From assembly GCF_051014685.1 (NCBI RefSeq), contig NW_027478852.1:1-64000 (forward strand): DNA of 64,000 nt, in the 5' to 3' direction. Below the pieces are notes generated by a model that ran no database searches, was not told the origin of the DNA, and was given only the letters and a program-made list of their open reading frames with translations. Shown piece by piece: positions 10,324 through 23,441 of the stretch. The stretch's first letter is position 1. Each line of letters starts with the position of its first letter. The position numbers and the translations under genes are program-made. Source of the stretch: Ptiloglossa arizonensis (taxonomy: Eukaryota > Arthropoda > Insecta > Hymenoptera > Colletidae).

Positions 10324-10498
10324 TTGAGTTTCTAAAGCGTTTCTTATCTCCAAACTTCCATATCTCGCGAACGGATTGATCAATCCGCAAAATTTCTGTT
10401 GCATTTGAAAGTAGAAACTCGCCCGATTACAACGGTATGCGCACTTTTCCCCTGGGCCGTTCTAGTTATTCGTTTCGAACATCGGAACTGCGAAAATT
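10324..10498 (+). repeat. Hybrid monomer G/F' from a local one-unit duplication
   Basis: The 5' half carries G marks including the palindrome tgatca; the 3' half carries F' marks (gcatttg, gcgcac, cccctggg, cgaacatcgg). It is followed by a complete G unit with the identical 5' half. The simplest reading is an out-of-register exchange by one monomer that repeated the F'-tail/G-head segment and removed the H2 unit seen in the equivalent place of copy 2. Confidence 0.85.
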
Positions 10499-11372
10499 TT
10501 GAGTTTCTAAAGCGTTTCTTATCTCCAAACTTCCATATCTCGCGAACGGATTGATCAATCCGCAAAATTTCTGTTGCATCTGAAAGTAGAAACTCGCCCG
10601 ATTACAACGGTAGGTGTAGTTTTCCCCTATGCCGTTCTAGTTATTCGTTTCGAGCATCAGAACTGCGAAAATTTTGAGTTTCTCAAGCGTTTTTTACCTC
10701 CAAACTGTCACATCTCGCGAACGGATTGACCAATCCGCAAAATTTCTGTTGCATTTGAAAGTAGAAACTCGCCCGATTACAACGGTATGCGCACTTTTCC
10801 CCTGGGCCGTTCTAGTTATTCGTTTCGAGCATAAAACTGCGAAAATTTTGAGTTTCTAAAGCGTTTCTTATCTCCAAACTGCCATATCTCGCGAAGGGAT
10901 TGATCAATCCGCAAAATTTCTGCTGCATCTGAAAGTAGAAACTCGCCCGTTTACAACAGTATGCGCACTTTTCCCCTAGGCCGTTCTAGTTATTCGTTTC
11001 GAGCATCAGAACTGCGAAAATTTTGAGTTTCTCAAGCGTTTCTTACCTCCAAACTGCCATATCTCGCGAACGGATTGACCAATCCGCAAAATTTCTGTTG
11101 CTTCTGAAAGTAGAAACTAGCCCGATTACAACGGTATGCGCACTTTTCCCCTAGGCCGTTCTAGTTATTCGTTTCGAGAATCAGAACTGCGAAAATTTTG
11201 AGTTTCTCAAGCGTTTCTTACCTCCAAACTGCCATATCTCGCGAACGGATTGACCAATCCGCAAAATTTCTCTTGCTTCTGAAAGTAGAAACTCGCCCGA
11301 TTACAACGGTATGCGCACTTTTCCCCTAGGCCGTTCTAGTTATTCGTTTCGAGCATCAGAACTGCGAAAATT

Positions 11373-14300
11373 TTGAGTTTCTCAAGCGTTTCTTACCTCC
11401 AAACTGCCATATCTCGCGAACGGATTGACCAATCCGCAAAATTTCTGTTGCATTTGAAAGTAGAAACTCGCCCGATTACAACGGTATGCGCACTTTTCCC
11501 CTGGGCCATTCTAGTTATTCGTTTCGAGCATCGGAACTGCGAAAATTTTGAGTTTCTAAAGCGTTTCTTATCTCCAAACTTCCATATCTCGCGAACGGAT
11601 TGATCAATCCGCAAAATTTCTGTTGCATCTGAAAGTAGAAACTCGCCCGATTACAACGGTAGGTGTAGTTTTCCCCTAGGCCGTTCTAGTTATTCGTTTC
11701 GAGCATCAGAACTGCGAAAATTTTGAGTTCCTCAAGCGTTTCTTACTTCCAAACTGCCATATCACGCGAACGGATTGACCAATCCGCAAAATTTCTGTTG
11801 CATCTGAAAGTAGAAACTCGCCCGATTACAACGGTATGCGTACTTTTCCCCCAGGCCTTTCTATTTATTCGTTTCGAGCATCAGAACTGCGAAAATTTTG
11901 AGTTTCTCAAGCGTTTCTTACATCCAAACGGCCATATCTCGCGAACGGATTGACCAATCCGCATGATTTCTGTTGCATCTGAAAGTAGAAACTCGCCCGT
12001 TTACATCGGTATGCGTACTTTTCCCCTAGGCCGTTCTAGTTATTCGTTTCGAGCATCAGAACTGCGAAAATTTTGAGTTTCTCAAGCGTTTCTTACCTCC
12101 AAACTGCCATATCTCGCGAACGGATTGACCAATCCGCAAAATTTCTGTTGCATCTGAAAGTAGAAACTCGCCCGATTACAACGCTATGCGTACTTTTCCC
12201 CCAGGCCTTTCTATTTATTCGTTTCGAGCATCAGAACTGCGAAAATTTTGAGTTTCTCAAGCGTTTCTTACCTCCAAACTGCCACATCTCGCGAACGGAT
12301 TGACCAATCCGCAAAATTTCTGTTGCATTTGAAAGTAGAAACTCGCCCGATTACAACGGTATGCGCACTTTTCCACTGGGCCGTTCTAGTTATTCGTTTC
12401 GAGCATAAAACTGCGAAAATTTTGAGTTTCTCAAGCGTTTCTTACATCCAAACGGCCATATCTCGCGAACGGATTGACCAATCCGCATGATTTCTGTTGC
12501 ATCTGAAAGTAGAAACTCGCCCGATTACAACGGTATGCGTACTTCTCCCCTAGGCCGTTCTCGTCATTCGTTTCGAGCATCAGAACTGCGAAAATTTTGA
12601 GTTTCTCAAGCGTTTCTTACATCCAAACGGCCATATCTCGCGAACGGTTTGACCAATCCGCATGATTTCTGTTGCATCTGAAAGTAGAAACTCGCCCGAT
12701 TACAACGGTATGCGTACTTCTCCCCTAGGCCGTTCTAGTCATTCGTTTCGAGCATCAGAACTGCGAAAATTTTGAGTTTCTCAAGCGTTTCTTACCTCCA
12801 AACTGCCATATCTCGCGAACGGATTGACCAATCCGCAAAATTTCTGTTGCATCTGAAAGTAGAAACTCGCCCGATTACAACGGTATGCGCACTTTTCCCC
12901 TAGGCCGTTCTAGTTATTCGTTTCGAGCATCAGAACTGCGAAAATTTTGAGTTTCTCAAGCGTTCCTTACCTCCAAACTGCCATATCTCGCGAACGGATT
13001 GACCAATCCGCAAAATTTCTCTTGCTTCTGAAAGTAGAAACTCGCCCGATTACAACGGTGTGCGCACTTTTCCCCTAGGCCGTTCTAGTTATTCGTTTCG
13101 AGCATCAGAACTGCGAAAATTTTGAGTTTCTCAAGCGTTTCTTACCTCCAAACTGCCATATCTCGCGAACGGATTGACCAATCCGCAAAATTTCTGTTGC
13201 ATTTGAAAGTAGAAACTCGCCCGATTACAACGGTATGCGCACTTTTCCCCTGGGCCATTCTAGTTATTCGTTTCGAGCATCGGAACTGCGAAAATTTTGA
13301 GTTTCTAAAGCGTTTCTTATCTCCAAACTTCCATATCTCGCGAACGGATTGATCAATCCGCAAAATTTCTGTTGCATCTGAAAGTAGAAACTCGCCCGAT
13401 TACAACGGTAGGTGTAGTTTTCCCCTAGGCCGTTCTAGTTATTCGTTTCGAGCATCAGAACTGCGAAAATTTTGAGTTCCTCAAGCGTTTCTTACTTCCA
13501 AACTGCCATATCACGCGAACGGATTGACCAATCCGCAAAATTTCTGTTGCATCTGAAAGTAGAAACTCGCCCGATTACAACGGTATGCGTACTTTTCCCC
13601 CAGGCCTTTCTATTTATTCGTTTCGAGCATCAGAACTGCGAAAATTTTGAGTTTCTCAAGCGTTTCTTACATCCAAACGGCCATATCTCGCGAACGGATT
13701 GACCAATCCGCATGATTTCTGTTGCATCTGAAAGTAGAAACTCGCCCGTTTACATCGGTATGCGTACTTTTCCCCTAGGCCGTTCTAGTTATTCGTTTCG
13801 AGCATCAGAACTGCGAAAATTTTGAGTTTCTCAAGCGTTTCTTACCTCCAAACTGCCACATCTCGCGAACGGATTGACCAATCCGCAAAATTTCTGTTGC
13901 ATCTGAAAGTGGAAACTCGCCCGATTACAACGGTAAGTGTAGTTTTCCCCTAGGCCGTTCCAGTTATTCGTTTCGAGCATCAGAACTGCGAAAATTTTGA
14001 GTTTCTCATGCGTTTCTTACCTCCAAACTGCCATTTCTCGCGAACGGATTGACCAATCCGCAAAATTTCTGTTGCATCTGAAAGTAGAAACTCGCCTGAT
14101 TACAACGGTGGGTGTAGTTTTCCCCTAGGCCGTTCTAGTTATTTGTTTCGAGCATCAGAACTGCGAAAATTTTGAGTTTCTCAAGCGTTTCTTACCTCCA
14201 AACTGCCATATCTCGCGAACGGATTGACCAATCCGCAAAATTTCTGTTGCATTTGAAAGTAGAAACTCGCCCGATTACAACGGTATGCGCACTTTTCCCC

Positions 14301-15045
14301 TGGGCCGTTCTAGTTATTCGTTTCGAACATCGGAACTGCGAAAATTTTGAGTTTCTAAAGCGTTTCTTATCTCCAAACTTCCATATCTCGCGAACGGATT
14401 GATCAATCCGCAAAATTTCTGTTGCATCTGAAAGTAGAAACTCGCCCGATTACAACGGTAGGTGTAGTTTTCCCCTATGCCGTTCTAGTTATTCGTTTCG
14501 AGCATCAGAATTGCGAAAATTTTGAGTTCCTCAAGCGTTTCTTACCTCCAAACTGCCATATCACGCGAACGGATTGACCAATCCGCAAAATTTCTGTTGC
14601 ATCTGAAAGTAGAAACTCGCCCGATTACAACGGTATGCGTACTTTTCCCCCAGGCCTTTCTATTTATTCGTTTCGAGCATCAGAACTGCGAAAATTTTGA
14701 GTTTCTCAAGCGTTTTTTACCTCCAAACTGTCACATCTCGCGAACGGATTGACCAATCCGCAAAATTTCTGTTGCATTTGAAAGTAGAAACTCGCCCGAT
14801 TACAACGGTATGCGCACTTTTCCCCTGGGCCGTTCTAGTTATTCGTTTCGAGCATAAAACTGCGAAAATTTTGAGTTTCTAAAGCGTTTCTTATCTCCAA
14901 ACTGCCATATCTCGCGAAGGGATTGATCAATCCGCAAAATTTCTGCTGCATCTGAAAGTAGAAACTCGCCCGTTTACAACAGTATGCGCACTTTTCCCCT
15001 AGGCCGTTCTAGTTATTCGTTTCGAGCATCAGAACTGCGAAAATT
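11373..15045 (+). repeat. 23-monomer HOR, copy 2 (first 21 monomers)
   Basis: Same order as 7350-11022 at an offset of 4,023 bp. There is one local replacement: copy 2 has G (14347) then H2 (14522), where copy 1 has a G/F' hybrid (10324) then G (10499). Both copies share the rare cctatgcc in the unit before the C' stage, so the swap came after the duplication. The D-position unit at 12772 has gcatctg instead of gcttctg. After M (14871-15045) the order changes to A, A, D rather than D, E. The stretch 13122-15395 is also closely matched in order by 50549-52821. Confidence 0.9.
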
Positions 15046-17145
15046 TTGAGTTTCTCAAGCGTTTCTTACATCCAAACGGCCATATCTCGCGAACGGATTG
15101 ACCAATCCGCATGATTTCTGTTGCATCTGAAAGTAGAAACTCGCCCGATTACAACGGTATGCGTACTTCTCCCCTAGGCCGTTCTAGTCATTCGTTTCGA
15201 GCATCAGAACTGCGAAAATTTTGAGTTTCTCAAGCGTTTCTTACATCCAAACGGCCATATCTCGCGAACGGATTGACCAATCCGCATGATTTCTGTTGCA
15301 TCTGAAAGTAGAAACTCGCCCGATTACAACGGTATGCGTTCTTCTCCCCTAGGCCGTTCTAGTCATTCATTTCGAGCATCAGAACTGCGAAAATTTTGAG
15401 TTTCTCAAGCGTTTCTTTCCTCCAAACTGCCATATCTCGCGAACGGATTGAACAATCCGCAAAATTTCTGTTGCTTCTGAAAGTAGAAACTCGCCCGATT
15501 ACAACGGTATGCGCACTTTTCCCCTAGGCCGTTCTAGTTATTCGTTTCGAGCATCAGAACTGCGAAAATTTTGAGTTTCTCGAGCGTTTCTTACCTCCAA
15601 ACTGCCATATCTCGCGAACGGATTGACCAATCCGCAAAATTTCTGTTGCTTCTGAAAGTAGAAACTCGCCCGATTACAACGGTATGCGCACTTTTCCCCT
15701 GGGCCGTTCTAGTTATTCGTTTCGAGCATCAGAACTGCGAAAATTTTGAGTTTCTCAAGCGTTTCTTACATCCAAACTGCCATATCTCGCGAACGGATTG
15801 ACCAATACGCAAAATTTCTGTTGCATTTGAAAGTAGAAACTCGCCCGATTACAACGGTATGCGCACTTTTCCCCTGGGCCGTTCTAGTTATTCGTTTCGA
15901 GCATCAGAACTGCGAAAATTTTCAGTTCCTCAAGCGTTTCTTACCTCCAAACTGCCATATCTCGCGAACGGATTGACCAATCCGCAAAATTTCTGTTGCA
16001 TCTGAAAGTAGAAACTCGCCCGATTACAACGGTGGGTGTAGTTTTCCCCTAGGCCGTTCTAGTTATTCGTTTCGAGCATCAGAACTGCGAAAATTTTGAG
16101 TTCCTCAAGCGTTTCTTACCTCCAAACTGCCATATCACGCGAACGGATTGACCAATCCGCAAAATTTCTGTCGCATCTGAAAGTAGAAACTCGCCCGATT
16201 ACAACGGTATGCGTACTTTTCCCCCAGGCCTTTCTATTTATTCGTTTCGAGCATCAGAACTGCGAAAACTTTGAGTTTCTCAAGCGTTTCTTACCTCCAA
16301 ACTGTCACATCTCGCGAACGGATTGACCAATGCGCAAAATTTCTGTTGCATTTGAAAGTAGAAACTCGCCCGATTACAACGGTATGCGTACTTCTCCCCT
16401 AGGCCGTTCTAGTCATTCGTTTCGAGCATCAGAACTGCCAAAATTTTGAGTTTCTCAAGCGTTTCTTACATCCAAACGGCCATATCTCGCGAACGGATTG
16501 ACCAATCCGCATGATTTCTGTTGCATCTGAAAGTAGAAACTCGCCCGATTACAACGGTATGCGTACTTCTCCCCTAGGCCGTTCTAGTCATTCATTTCGA
16601 GCATCAGAACTGCGAAAATTTTGAGTTTCTCAAGCGTTTCTTACCTCCAAACTGCCATATCTCGCGAACGGATTGACCAATCCGCAAAATTTCTGTTGCT
16701 TCTGAAAGTAGAAACTCGCCCGATTACAACGGTATGCGCACTTTTCCCCTAGGCCGTTCTAGTTATTCGTTTCGAGCATCAGAACTGCGAAAATTTTGAG
16801 TTTCTCAAGCGTTTCTTACCTCCAAACTGCCATATCTCGCGAACGGATTGACCAATCCGCAAAATTTCTGTTGCATTTGAAAGTAGAAACTCGCCCGATT
16901 ACAACGGTATGCGCACTTTTCCCCTGGGCCGTTCTAGTTATTCGTTTCGAGCATCGGAACTGCGAAAATTTTGAGTTTCTAAAGCGTTTCTTATCTCCAA
17001 ACTGCCATATCTCGCGAACGGATTGATCAATCCGCAAAATTTCTGTTGCATCTGAAAGTAGAAACTCGCCCGATTACAACGGTTTGCGCACTTTTCCCCT
17101 AGGCCGTTCTAGTTATTCGTTTCGAGCATCAGAACTGCGAAAATT

Positions 17146-18370
17146 TTGAGTTTCTCAAGCGTTTCTTACCTCCAAACTGCCATATCTCGCGAACGGATTG
17201 ACCAATCCGCAAAATTTCTGTTGCATTTGAAAGTAGAAACTCGCCCGATTACAACGGTATGCGCACTTTTCCCCTGGGCCGTTCTAGTTATTCGTTTCGA
17301 GCATCGGAACTGCGAAAATTTTGAGTTTCTAAAGCGTTTCTTATCTCCAAACTTCCATATCTCGCGAACGGATTGATCAATCCGCAAAATTTCTGTTGCA
17401 TCTGAAAGTAGAAACTCGCCCGATTACAACGGTAGGTGTAGTTTTCCCCTAGGCCGTTCTAGTTATTCGTTTCGAGCATCAGAACTGCGAAAATTTTGAG
17501 TTCCTCAAGCGTTTCTTACTTCCAAACTGCCATATCACGCGAACGGATTGACCAATCCGCAAAATTTCTGTTGCATCTGAAAGTAGAAACTCGCCCGATT
17601 ACAACGGTATGCGTACTTTTCCCCCAGGCCTTTCTATTTATTCGTTTCGAGCATCAGAACTGCGAAAACTTTGAGTTTCTCAAGCGTTTCTTACCTCCAA
17701 ACTGTCACATCTCGCGAACGGATTGACCAATCCGCAAAATTTCTGTTGCATTTGAAAGTAGAAACTCGCCCGATTACAACGGTATGCGTACTTCTCCCCT
17801 AGGCCGTTCTAGTCATTCGTTTCGAGCATCAGAACTGCGAAAATTTTGAGTTTCTCAAGCGTTTCTTACATCCAAACGGCCATATCTCGCGAACGGATTG
17901 ACCAATCCGCATGATTTCTGTTGCATCTGAAAGTAGAAACTCGCCCGATTACAACGGTATGCGTACTTCTCCCCTAGGCCGTTCTAGTCATTCATTTCGA
18001 GCATCAGAACTGCGAAAATTTTGAGTTTCTCAAGCGTTTCTTACCTCCAAACTGCCATATCTCGCGAACGGATTGACCAATCCGCAAAATTTCTGTTGCT
18101 TCTGAAAGTAGAAACTCGCCCGATTACAACGGTATGCGCACTTTTCCCCTAGGCCGTTCTAGTTATTCGTTTCGAGCATCAGAACTGCGAAAATTTTGAG
18201 TTTCTCAAGCGTTTCTTACCTCCAAACTGCCATATCTCGCGAACGGATTGACCAATCCGCAAAATTTCTGTTGCTTCTAAAAGTAGAAACTCGCCCGATT
18301 ACAACGGTTTGCGCACTTTTCCCCTAGGCCGTTCTAGTTATTCGTTTCGAGCATCAGAACTGCGAAAATT
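17146..18370 (+). repeat. 7-monomer HOR (F', G, H, N, A, D, P), copy 1
   Basis: Monomers start at 17146, 17321, 17496, 17671, 17846, 18021 and 18196. Diagnostic rare variants are aaaactttgag plus gtcacatc in N, cattcatttcg in A, and ttctaaaag plus ggtttgcg in P. The preceding stretch 16096-16970 (H2, N, A, D, F') looks like a truncated earlier copy. It has its own changes (ctgtcgcatc, caatgcgc). Confidence 0.92.
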
Positions 18371-19595
18371 TTGAGTTTCTCAAGCGTTTCTTACCTCCAA
18401 ACTGCCATATCTCGCGAACGGATTGACCAATCCGCAAAATTTCTGTTGCATTTGAAAGTAGAAACTCGCCCGATTACAACGGTATGCGCACTTTTCCCCT
18501 GGGCCGTTCTAGTTATTCGTTTCGAGCATCGGAACTGCGAAAATTTTGAGTTTCTAAAGCGTTTCTTATCTCCAAACTTCCATATCTCGCGAACGGATTG
18601 ATCAATCCGCAAAATTTCTGTTGCATCTGAAAGTAGAAACTCGCCCGATTACAACGGTAGGTGTAGTTTTCCCCTAGGCCGTTCTAGTTATTCGTTTCGA
18701 GCATCAGAACTGCGAAAATTTTGAGTTCCTCAAGCGTTTCTTACTTCCAAACTGCCATATCACGCGAACGGATTGACCAATCCGCAAAATTTCTGTTGCA
18801 TCTGAAAGTAGAAACTCGCCCGATTACAACGGTATGCGTACTTTTCCCCCAGGCCTTTCTATTTATTCGTTTCGAGCATCAGAACTGCGAAAACTTTGAG
18901 TTTCTCAAGCGTTTCTTACCTCCAAACTGTCACATCTCGCGAACGGATTGACCAATCCGCAAAATTTCTGTTGCATTTGAAAGTAGAAACTCGCCCGATT
19001 ACAACGGTATGCGTACTTCTCCCCTAGGCCGTTCTAGTCATTCGTTTCGAGCATCAGAACTGCGAAAATTTTGAGTTTCTCAAGCGTTTCTTACATCCAA
19101 ACGGCCATATCTCGCGAACGGATTGACCAATCCGCATGATTTCTGTTGCATCTGAAAGTAGAAACTCGCCCGATTACAACGGTATGCGTACTTCTCCCCT
19201 AGGCCGTTCTAGTCATTCATTTCGAGCATCAGAACTGCGAAAATTTTGAGTTTCTCAAGCGTTTCTTACCTCCAAACTGCCATATCTCGCGAACGGATTG
19301 ACCAATCCGCAAAATTTCTGTTGCTTCTGAAAGTAGAAACTCGCCCGATTACAACGGTATGCGCACTTTTCCCCTAGGCCGTTCTAGTTATTCGTTTCGA
19401 GCATCAGAACTGCGAAAATTTTGAGTTTCTCAAGCGTTTCTTACCTCCAAACTGCCATATCTCGCGAACGGATTGACCAATCCGCAAAATTTCTGTTGCT
19501 TCTAAAAGTAGAAACTCGCCCGATTACAACGGTTTGCGCACTTTTCCCCTAGGCCGTTCTAGTTATTCGTTTCGAGCATCAGAACTGCGAAAATT
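18371..19595 (+). repeat. 7-monomer HOR (F', G, H, N, A, D, P), copy 2
   Basis: This copy begins exactly 1,225 bp after copy 1 and shows the same rare variants in N, A and P. I saw no difference from copy 1 on reading, which suggests recent amplification. A third copy begins at 19596 with a private ttgtgtttcta change in the F'/G joint and runs F', G, H before switching to a different C-like unit at 20121. Confidence 0.92.
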
Positions 19596-20644
19596 TTGAG
19601 TTTCTCAAGCGTTTCTTACCTCCAAACTGCCATATCTCGCGAACGGATTGACCAATCCGCAAAATTTCTGTTGCATTTGAAAGTAGAAACTCGCCCGATT
19701 ACAACGGTATGCGCACTTTTCCCCTGGGCCGTTCTAGTTATTCGTTTCGAGCATCGGAACTGCGAAAATTTTGTGTTTCTAAAGCGTTTCTTATCTCCAA
19801 ACTTCCATATCTCGCGAACGGATTGATCAATCCGCAAAATTTCTGTTGCATCTGAAAGTAGAAACTCGCCCGATTACAACGGTAGGTGTAGTTTTCCCCT
19901 AGGCCGTTCTAGTTATTTGTTTCGAGCATCAGAACTGCGAAAATTTTGAGTTCCTCAAGCGTTTCTTACTTCCAAACTGCCATATCACGCGAACGGATTG
20001 ACCAATCCGCAAAATTTCTGTTGCATCTGAAAGTAGAAACTCGCCCGATTACAACGGTATGCGTACTTTTCCCCCAGGCCTTTCTATTTATTCGTTTCGA
20101 GCATCAGAACTGCGAAAATTTTGAGTTTCTCAAGCGTTTCTTACCTCCAAACTGCCACATCTCGCGAACGGATTGACCAATCCGCAAAATTTCTGTTGCA
20201 TTTGAAAGTAGAAACTCGCCCGATTACAACGGTATGCGCACTTTTCCCCTAGGCCGTTCTAGTTATTCGTTTCGAGTATCAGAACTGCGAAAATTTTGAG
20301 TTTCTCAAGCGTTTCTTACATCCAAACGGCCATATCTCGCGAACGGATTGACCAATCCGCATGATTTCTGTTGCATCTGAAAGTAGAAACTCGCCCGATT
20401 ACAACGGTATGCGTACTTCTCCCCTAGGCCGTTCTAGTCATTCGTTTCGAGCATCAGAACTGCGAAAATTTTGAGTTTCTCAAGCGTTTATTACCTCCAA
20501 ACTGCCACATCTCGCGAACGGATTGACCAATCCGCAAAATTTCTGTTGCATTTGAAAGTAGAAACTCGCCCGATTACAACGGTATGCGCACTTTTCCCCT
20601 GGGCCGTTCTAGTTAGTCGTTTCGAGCATAAAACTGCGAAAATT

Positions 20645-21343
20645 TTGAGTTTCTCAAGCGTTTCTTACATCCAAACGGCCATATCTCGCGAACGGATTGA
20701 CCAATTCGCAAGATTTCTGTTGCTCCTGAAAGTAGAAACTCGCCCGATTACAACGGTATGCGCACTTTTCCCCTAGGCCGTTCTAGTTATTCGTTTCGAG
20801 CATCAGAACTGCGAAAATTTTGAGTTTCTCAAGCGTTTCTTACATCCAAACGGCTATATCTCGCGAACGGATTGACCAATCCGCATAATTTCTGTTGCAT
20901 CTGAAAGTAGAAACTCGTCCGATTGCAACGGTATGTGTAGTTTTCCCCTAGGCCGTTCTAGTCATTCGTTTCGAGCATCAGAACTGCGAAAATTTTGAGT
21001 TTCTCAAGCGTTTCTTACATCCAATCGGCCATATCTCGCGAACGGATTGACCAATCCGCATCATTTCTGTTGCATCTGATAGTAGAAACTCGCCCGTTTA
21101 CATCGGTATGCGTACTTTTCCCCTAGGCCGTTCTAGTTATTCGTTTCGAGCATAAACCTGCGAAAATTTTGAGTTTCTCAAGCGTTTCTTACATCCAAAC
21201 GGCCATATCTCGCGAACGGATTGACCAATCCGCATGATTTCTGTTGCATCTGAAAGTAGAAACTCGCCCGATTACAACGGTATGCGTACTTCTCCCCTAG
21301 GCCGTTCTAGTCATTCGTTTCGAGCATCAGAACTGCGAAAATT
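20645..21343 (+). repeat. Q, R, S, A module, copy 1
   Basis: Q (20645) has caattcgcaag and gctcctg. R (20820) has cggctat, gcataat, ctcgtccgattgc and gtatgtgtag. S (20995) has aatcggcc, ctgatag, cgtttacatcgg and ends cataaacctg, making it 174 bp. A follows at 21169. Copies 2 and 3 begin at 22743 and 44777. Copy 1 alone has gcatcatt in S, where the others have gcatgatt. These types are the most diverged from the array average. Confidence 0.88.
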
Positions 21344-22742
21344 TTGAGTTTCTCAAGCGTTTCTTACATCGAAACGGCCATATCTCGCGAACGGTTTGAC
21401 CAATCCGCATGATTTCTGTTGCATCTGAAAGTAGAAACTCGCCCGATTACAACGGTATGCGTACTTCTCCCCTAGGCCGTTCTAGTCATTCGTTTCGAGC
21501 ATCAGAACTGCGAAAATTTTGAGTTTCTCAAGCGTTTCTTACCTCCAAACTGCCATATCTCGCGAACGGATTGACCAATCCGCAAAATTTCTGTTGCATC
21601 TGAAAGTAGAAACTCGCCCGATTACAACGCTATGCGTACTTTTCCCCCAGGCCTTTCTATTTATTCGTTTCGAGCATCAGAACTGCGAAAATTTTGAGTT
21701 TCTCAAGCGTTTCTTACCTCCAAACTGCCACATCTCGCGAACGGATTGACCAATCCGCAAAATTTCTGTTGCATTTGAAAGTAGAAACTCGCCCGATTAC
21801 AACGGTATGCGCACTTTTCCACTGGGCCGTTCTAGTTATTCGTTTCGAGCATAAAACTGCGAAAATTTTGAGTTTCTCAAGCGTTTCTTACATCCAAACG
21901 GCCATATCTCGCGAACGGATTGACCAATCCGCATGATTTCTGTTGCATCTGAAAGTAGAAACTCGCCCGATTACAACGGTATGCGTACTTCTCCCCTAGG
22001 CCGTTCTAGTCATTCGTTTCGAGCATCAGAACTGCGAAAATTTTGAGTTTCTCAAGCGTTTCTTACATCGAAACGGCCATATCTCGCGAACGGTTTGACC
22101 AATCCGCATGATTTCTGTTGCATCTGAAAGTAGAAACTCGCCCGATTACAACGGTATGCGTACTTCTCCCCTAGGCCGTTCTAGTCATTCGTTTCGAGCA
22201 TCAGAACTGCGAAAATTTTGAGTTTCTCAAGCGTTTCTTACCTCCAAACTGCCATATCTCGCGAACGGATTGACCAATCCGCAAAATTTCTGTTGCTTCT
22301 GAAAGTAGAAACTCGCCCGATTACAACGGTATGCGCACTTTTCCCCTAGGCCGTTCTAGTTATTCGTTTCGAGCATCAGAACTGCGAAAATTTTGAGTTT
22401 CTCAAGCGTTTCTTACCTCCAAACTGCCATATCTCACGAACGGATTGACCAATCCGCAAAATTTCTCTTGCTTCTGAAAGTAGAAACTCGCCCGATTACA
22501 ACGGTATGCGCACTTTTCCCCTAGGCCGTTCTAGTTATTCGTTTCGAGCATCAGAACTGCGAAAATTTTGAGTTTCTCAAGCGTTTCTTACCTCCAAACT
22601 GTCATATCTCGCGAACGGATTGACCAATCCGCAAAATTTCTGTTGCATTTGAAAGTAGAAACTCGCCCGATTACAACGGTATGCGCACTTTTCCCCTGGG
22701 CCATTCTAGTTATTCGTTTCGAGCATCGGAACTGCGAAAATT

Positions 22743-23441
22743 TTGAGTTTCTCAAGCGTTTCTTACATCCAAACGGCCATATCTCGCGAACGGATTGACC
22801 AATTCGCAAGATTTCTGTTGCTCCTGAAAGTAGAAACTCGCCCGATTACAACGGTATGCGCACTTTTCCCCTAGGCCGTTCTAGTTATTCGTTTCGAGCA
22901 TCAGAACTGCGAAAATTTTGAGTTTCTCAAGCGTTTCTTACATCCAAACGGCTATATCTCGCGAACGGATTGACCAATCCGCATAATTTCTGTTGCATCT
23001 GAAAGTAGAAACTCGTCCGATTGCAACGGTATGTGTAGTTTTCCCCTAGGCCGTTCTAGTCATTCGTTTCGAGCATCAGAACTGCGAAAATTTTGAGTTT
23101 CTCAAGCGTTTCTTACATCCAATCGGCCATATCTCGCGAACGGATTGACCAATCCGCATGATTTCTGTTGCATCTGATAGTAGAAACTCGCCCGTTTACA
23201 TCGGTATGCGTACTTTTCCCCTAGGCCGTTCTAGTTATTCGTTTCGAGCATAAACCTGCGAAAATTTTGAGTTTCTCAAGCGTTTCTTACATCCAAACGG
23301 CCATATCTCGCGAACGGATTGACCAATCCGCATGATTTCTGTTGCATCTGAAAGTAGAAACTCGCCCGATTACAACGGTATGCGTACTTCTCCCCTAGGC
23401 CGTTCTAGTCATTCGTTTCGAGCATCAGAACTGCGAAAATT
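22743..23441 (+). repeat. Q, R, S, A module, copy 2
   Basis: Units at 22743 (Q), 22918 (R), 23093 (S, 174 bp) and 23267 (A). It directly follows an F unit ending catcgg, so the Q unit has been joined to a foreign left neighbour. On the right, the expected A2 unit is missing and the next B unit (23442) begins acatcc instead of acctcc, so it is an A/B hybrid formed by the deletion. Confidence 0.88.

Larger units (their letters stand above)
7350..11022 (+). repeat. 23-monomer HOR, copy 1 (first 21 monomers)
   Basis: Order F, G, H, I, B, C, A1, A3, D, E, then F, G, H, I, J, K, F', then a G/F' hybrid at 10324, G at 10499, C' at 10674 and M at 10848. Corresponding monomers recur exactly 4,023 bp downstream (7350 to 11373, 9099 to 13122, 10149 to 14172, 10674 to 14697). 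Units D and E (11023-11372) complete the period. Within the unit, F, G, H, I returns after 1,749 bp (ten monomers). Copy-specific changes include ctcgggaac near 7392, acaaagg near 8332 and cgggcatcgg near 9251. Confidence 0.9.
15046..20470 (+). repeat. Domain 3: array dominated by a 7-monomer HOR of 1,225 bp
   Basis: The left part (15046-17145) is irregular: two A units, D variants, an unusual unit at 15746 with caatacgc, one at 15921 with ttttcagttcctc, then H2, N, A, D, F' and a G-like unit at 16971 that keeps actgcc. From 17146 the heptamer F', G, H, N, A, D, P repeats. It begins at 17146 and 18371 and restarts at 19596 for three monomers before diverging at 20121. All seven monomers are 175 bp, so the period is exactly 1,225. 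Confidence 0.9.
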
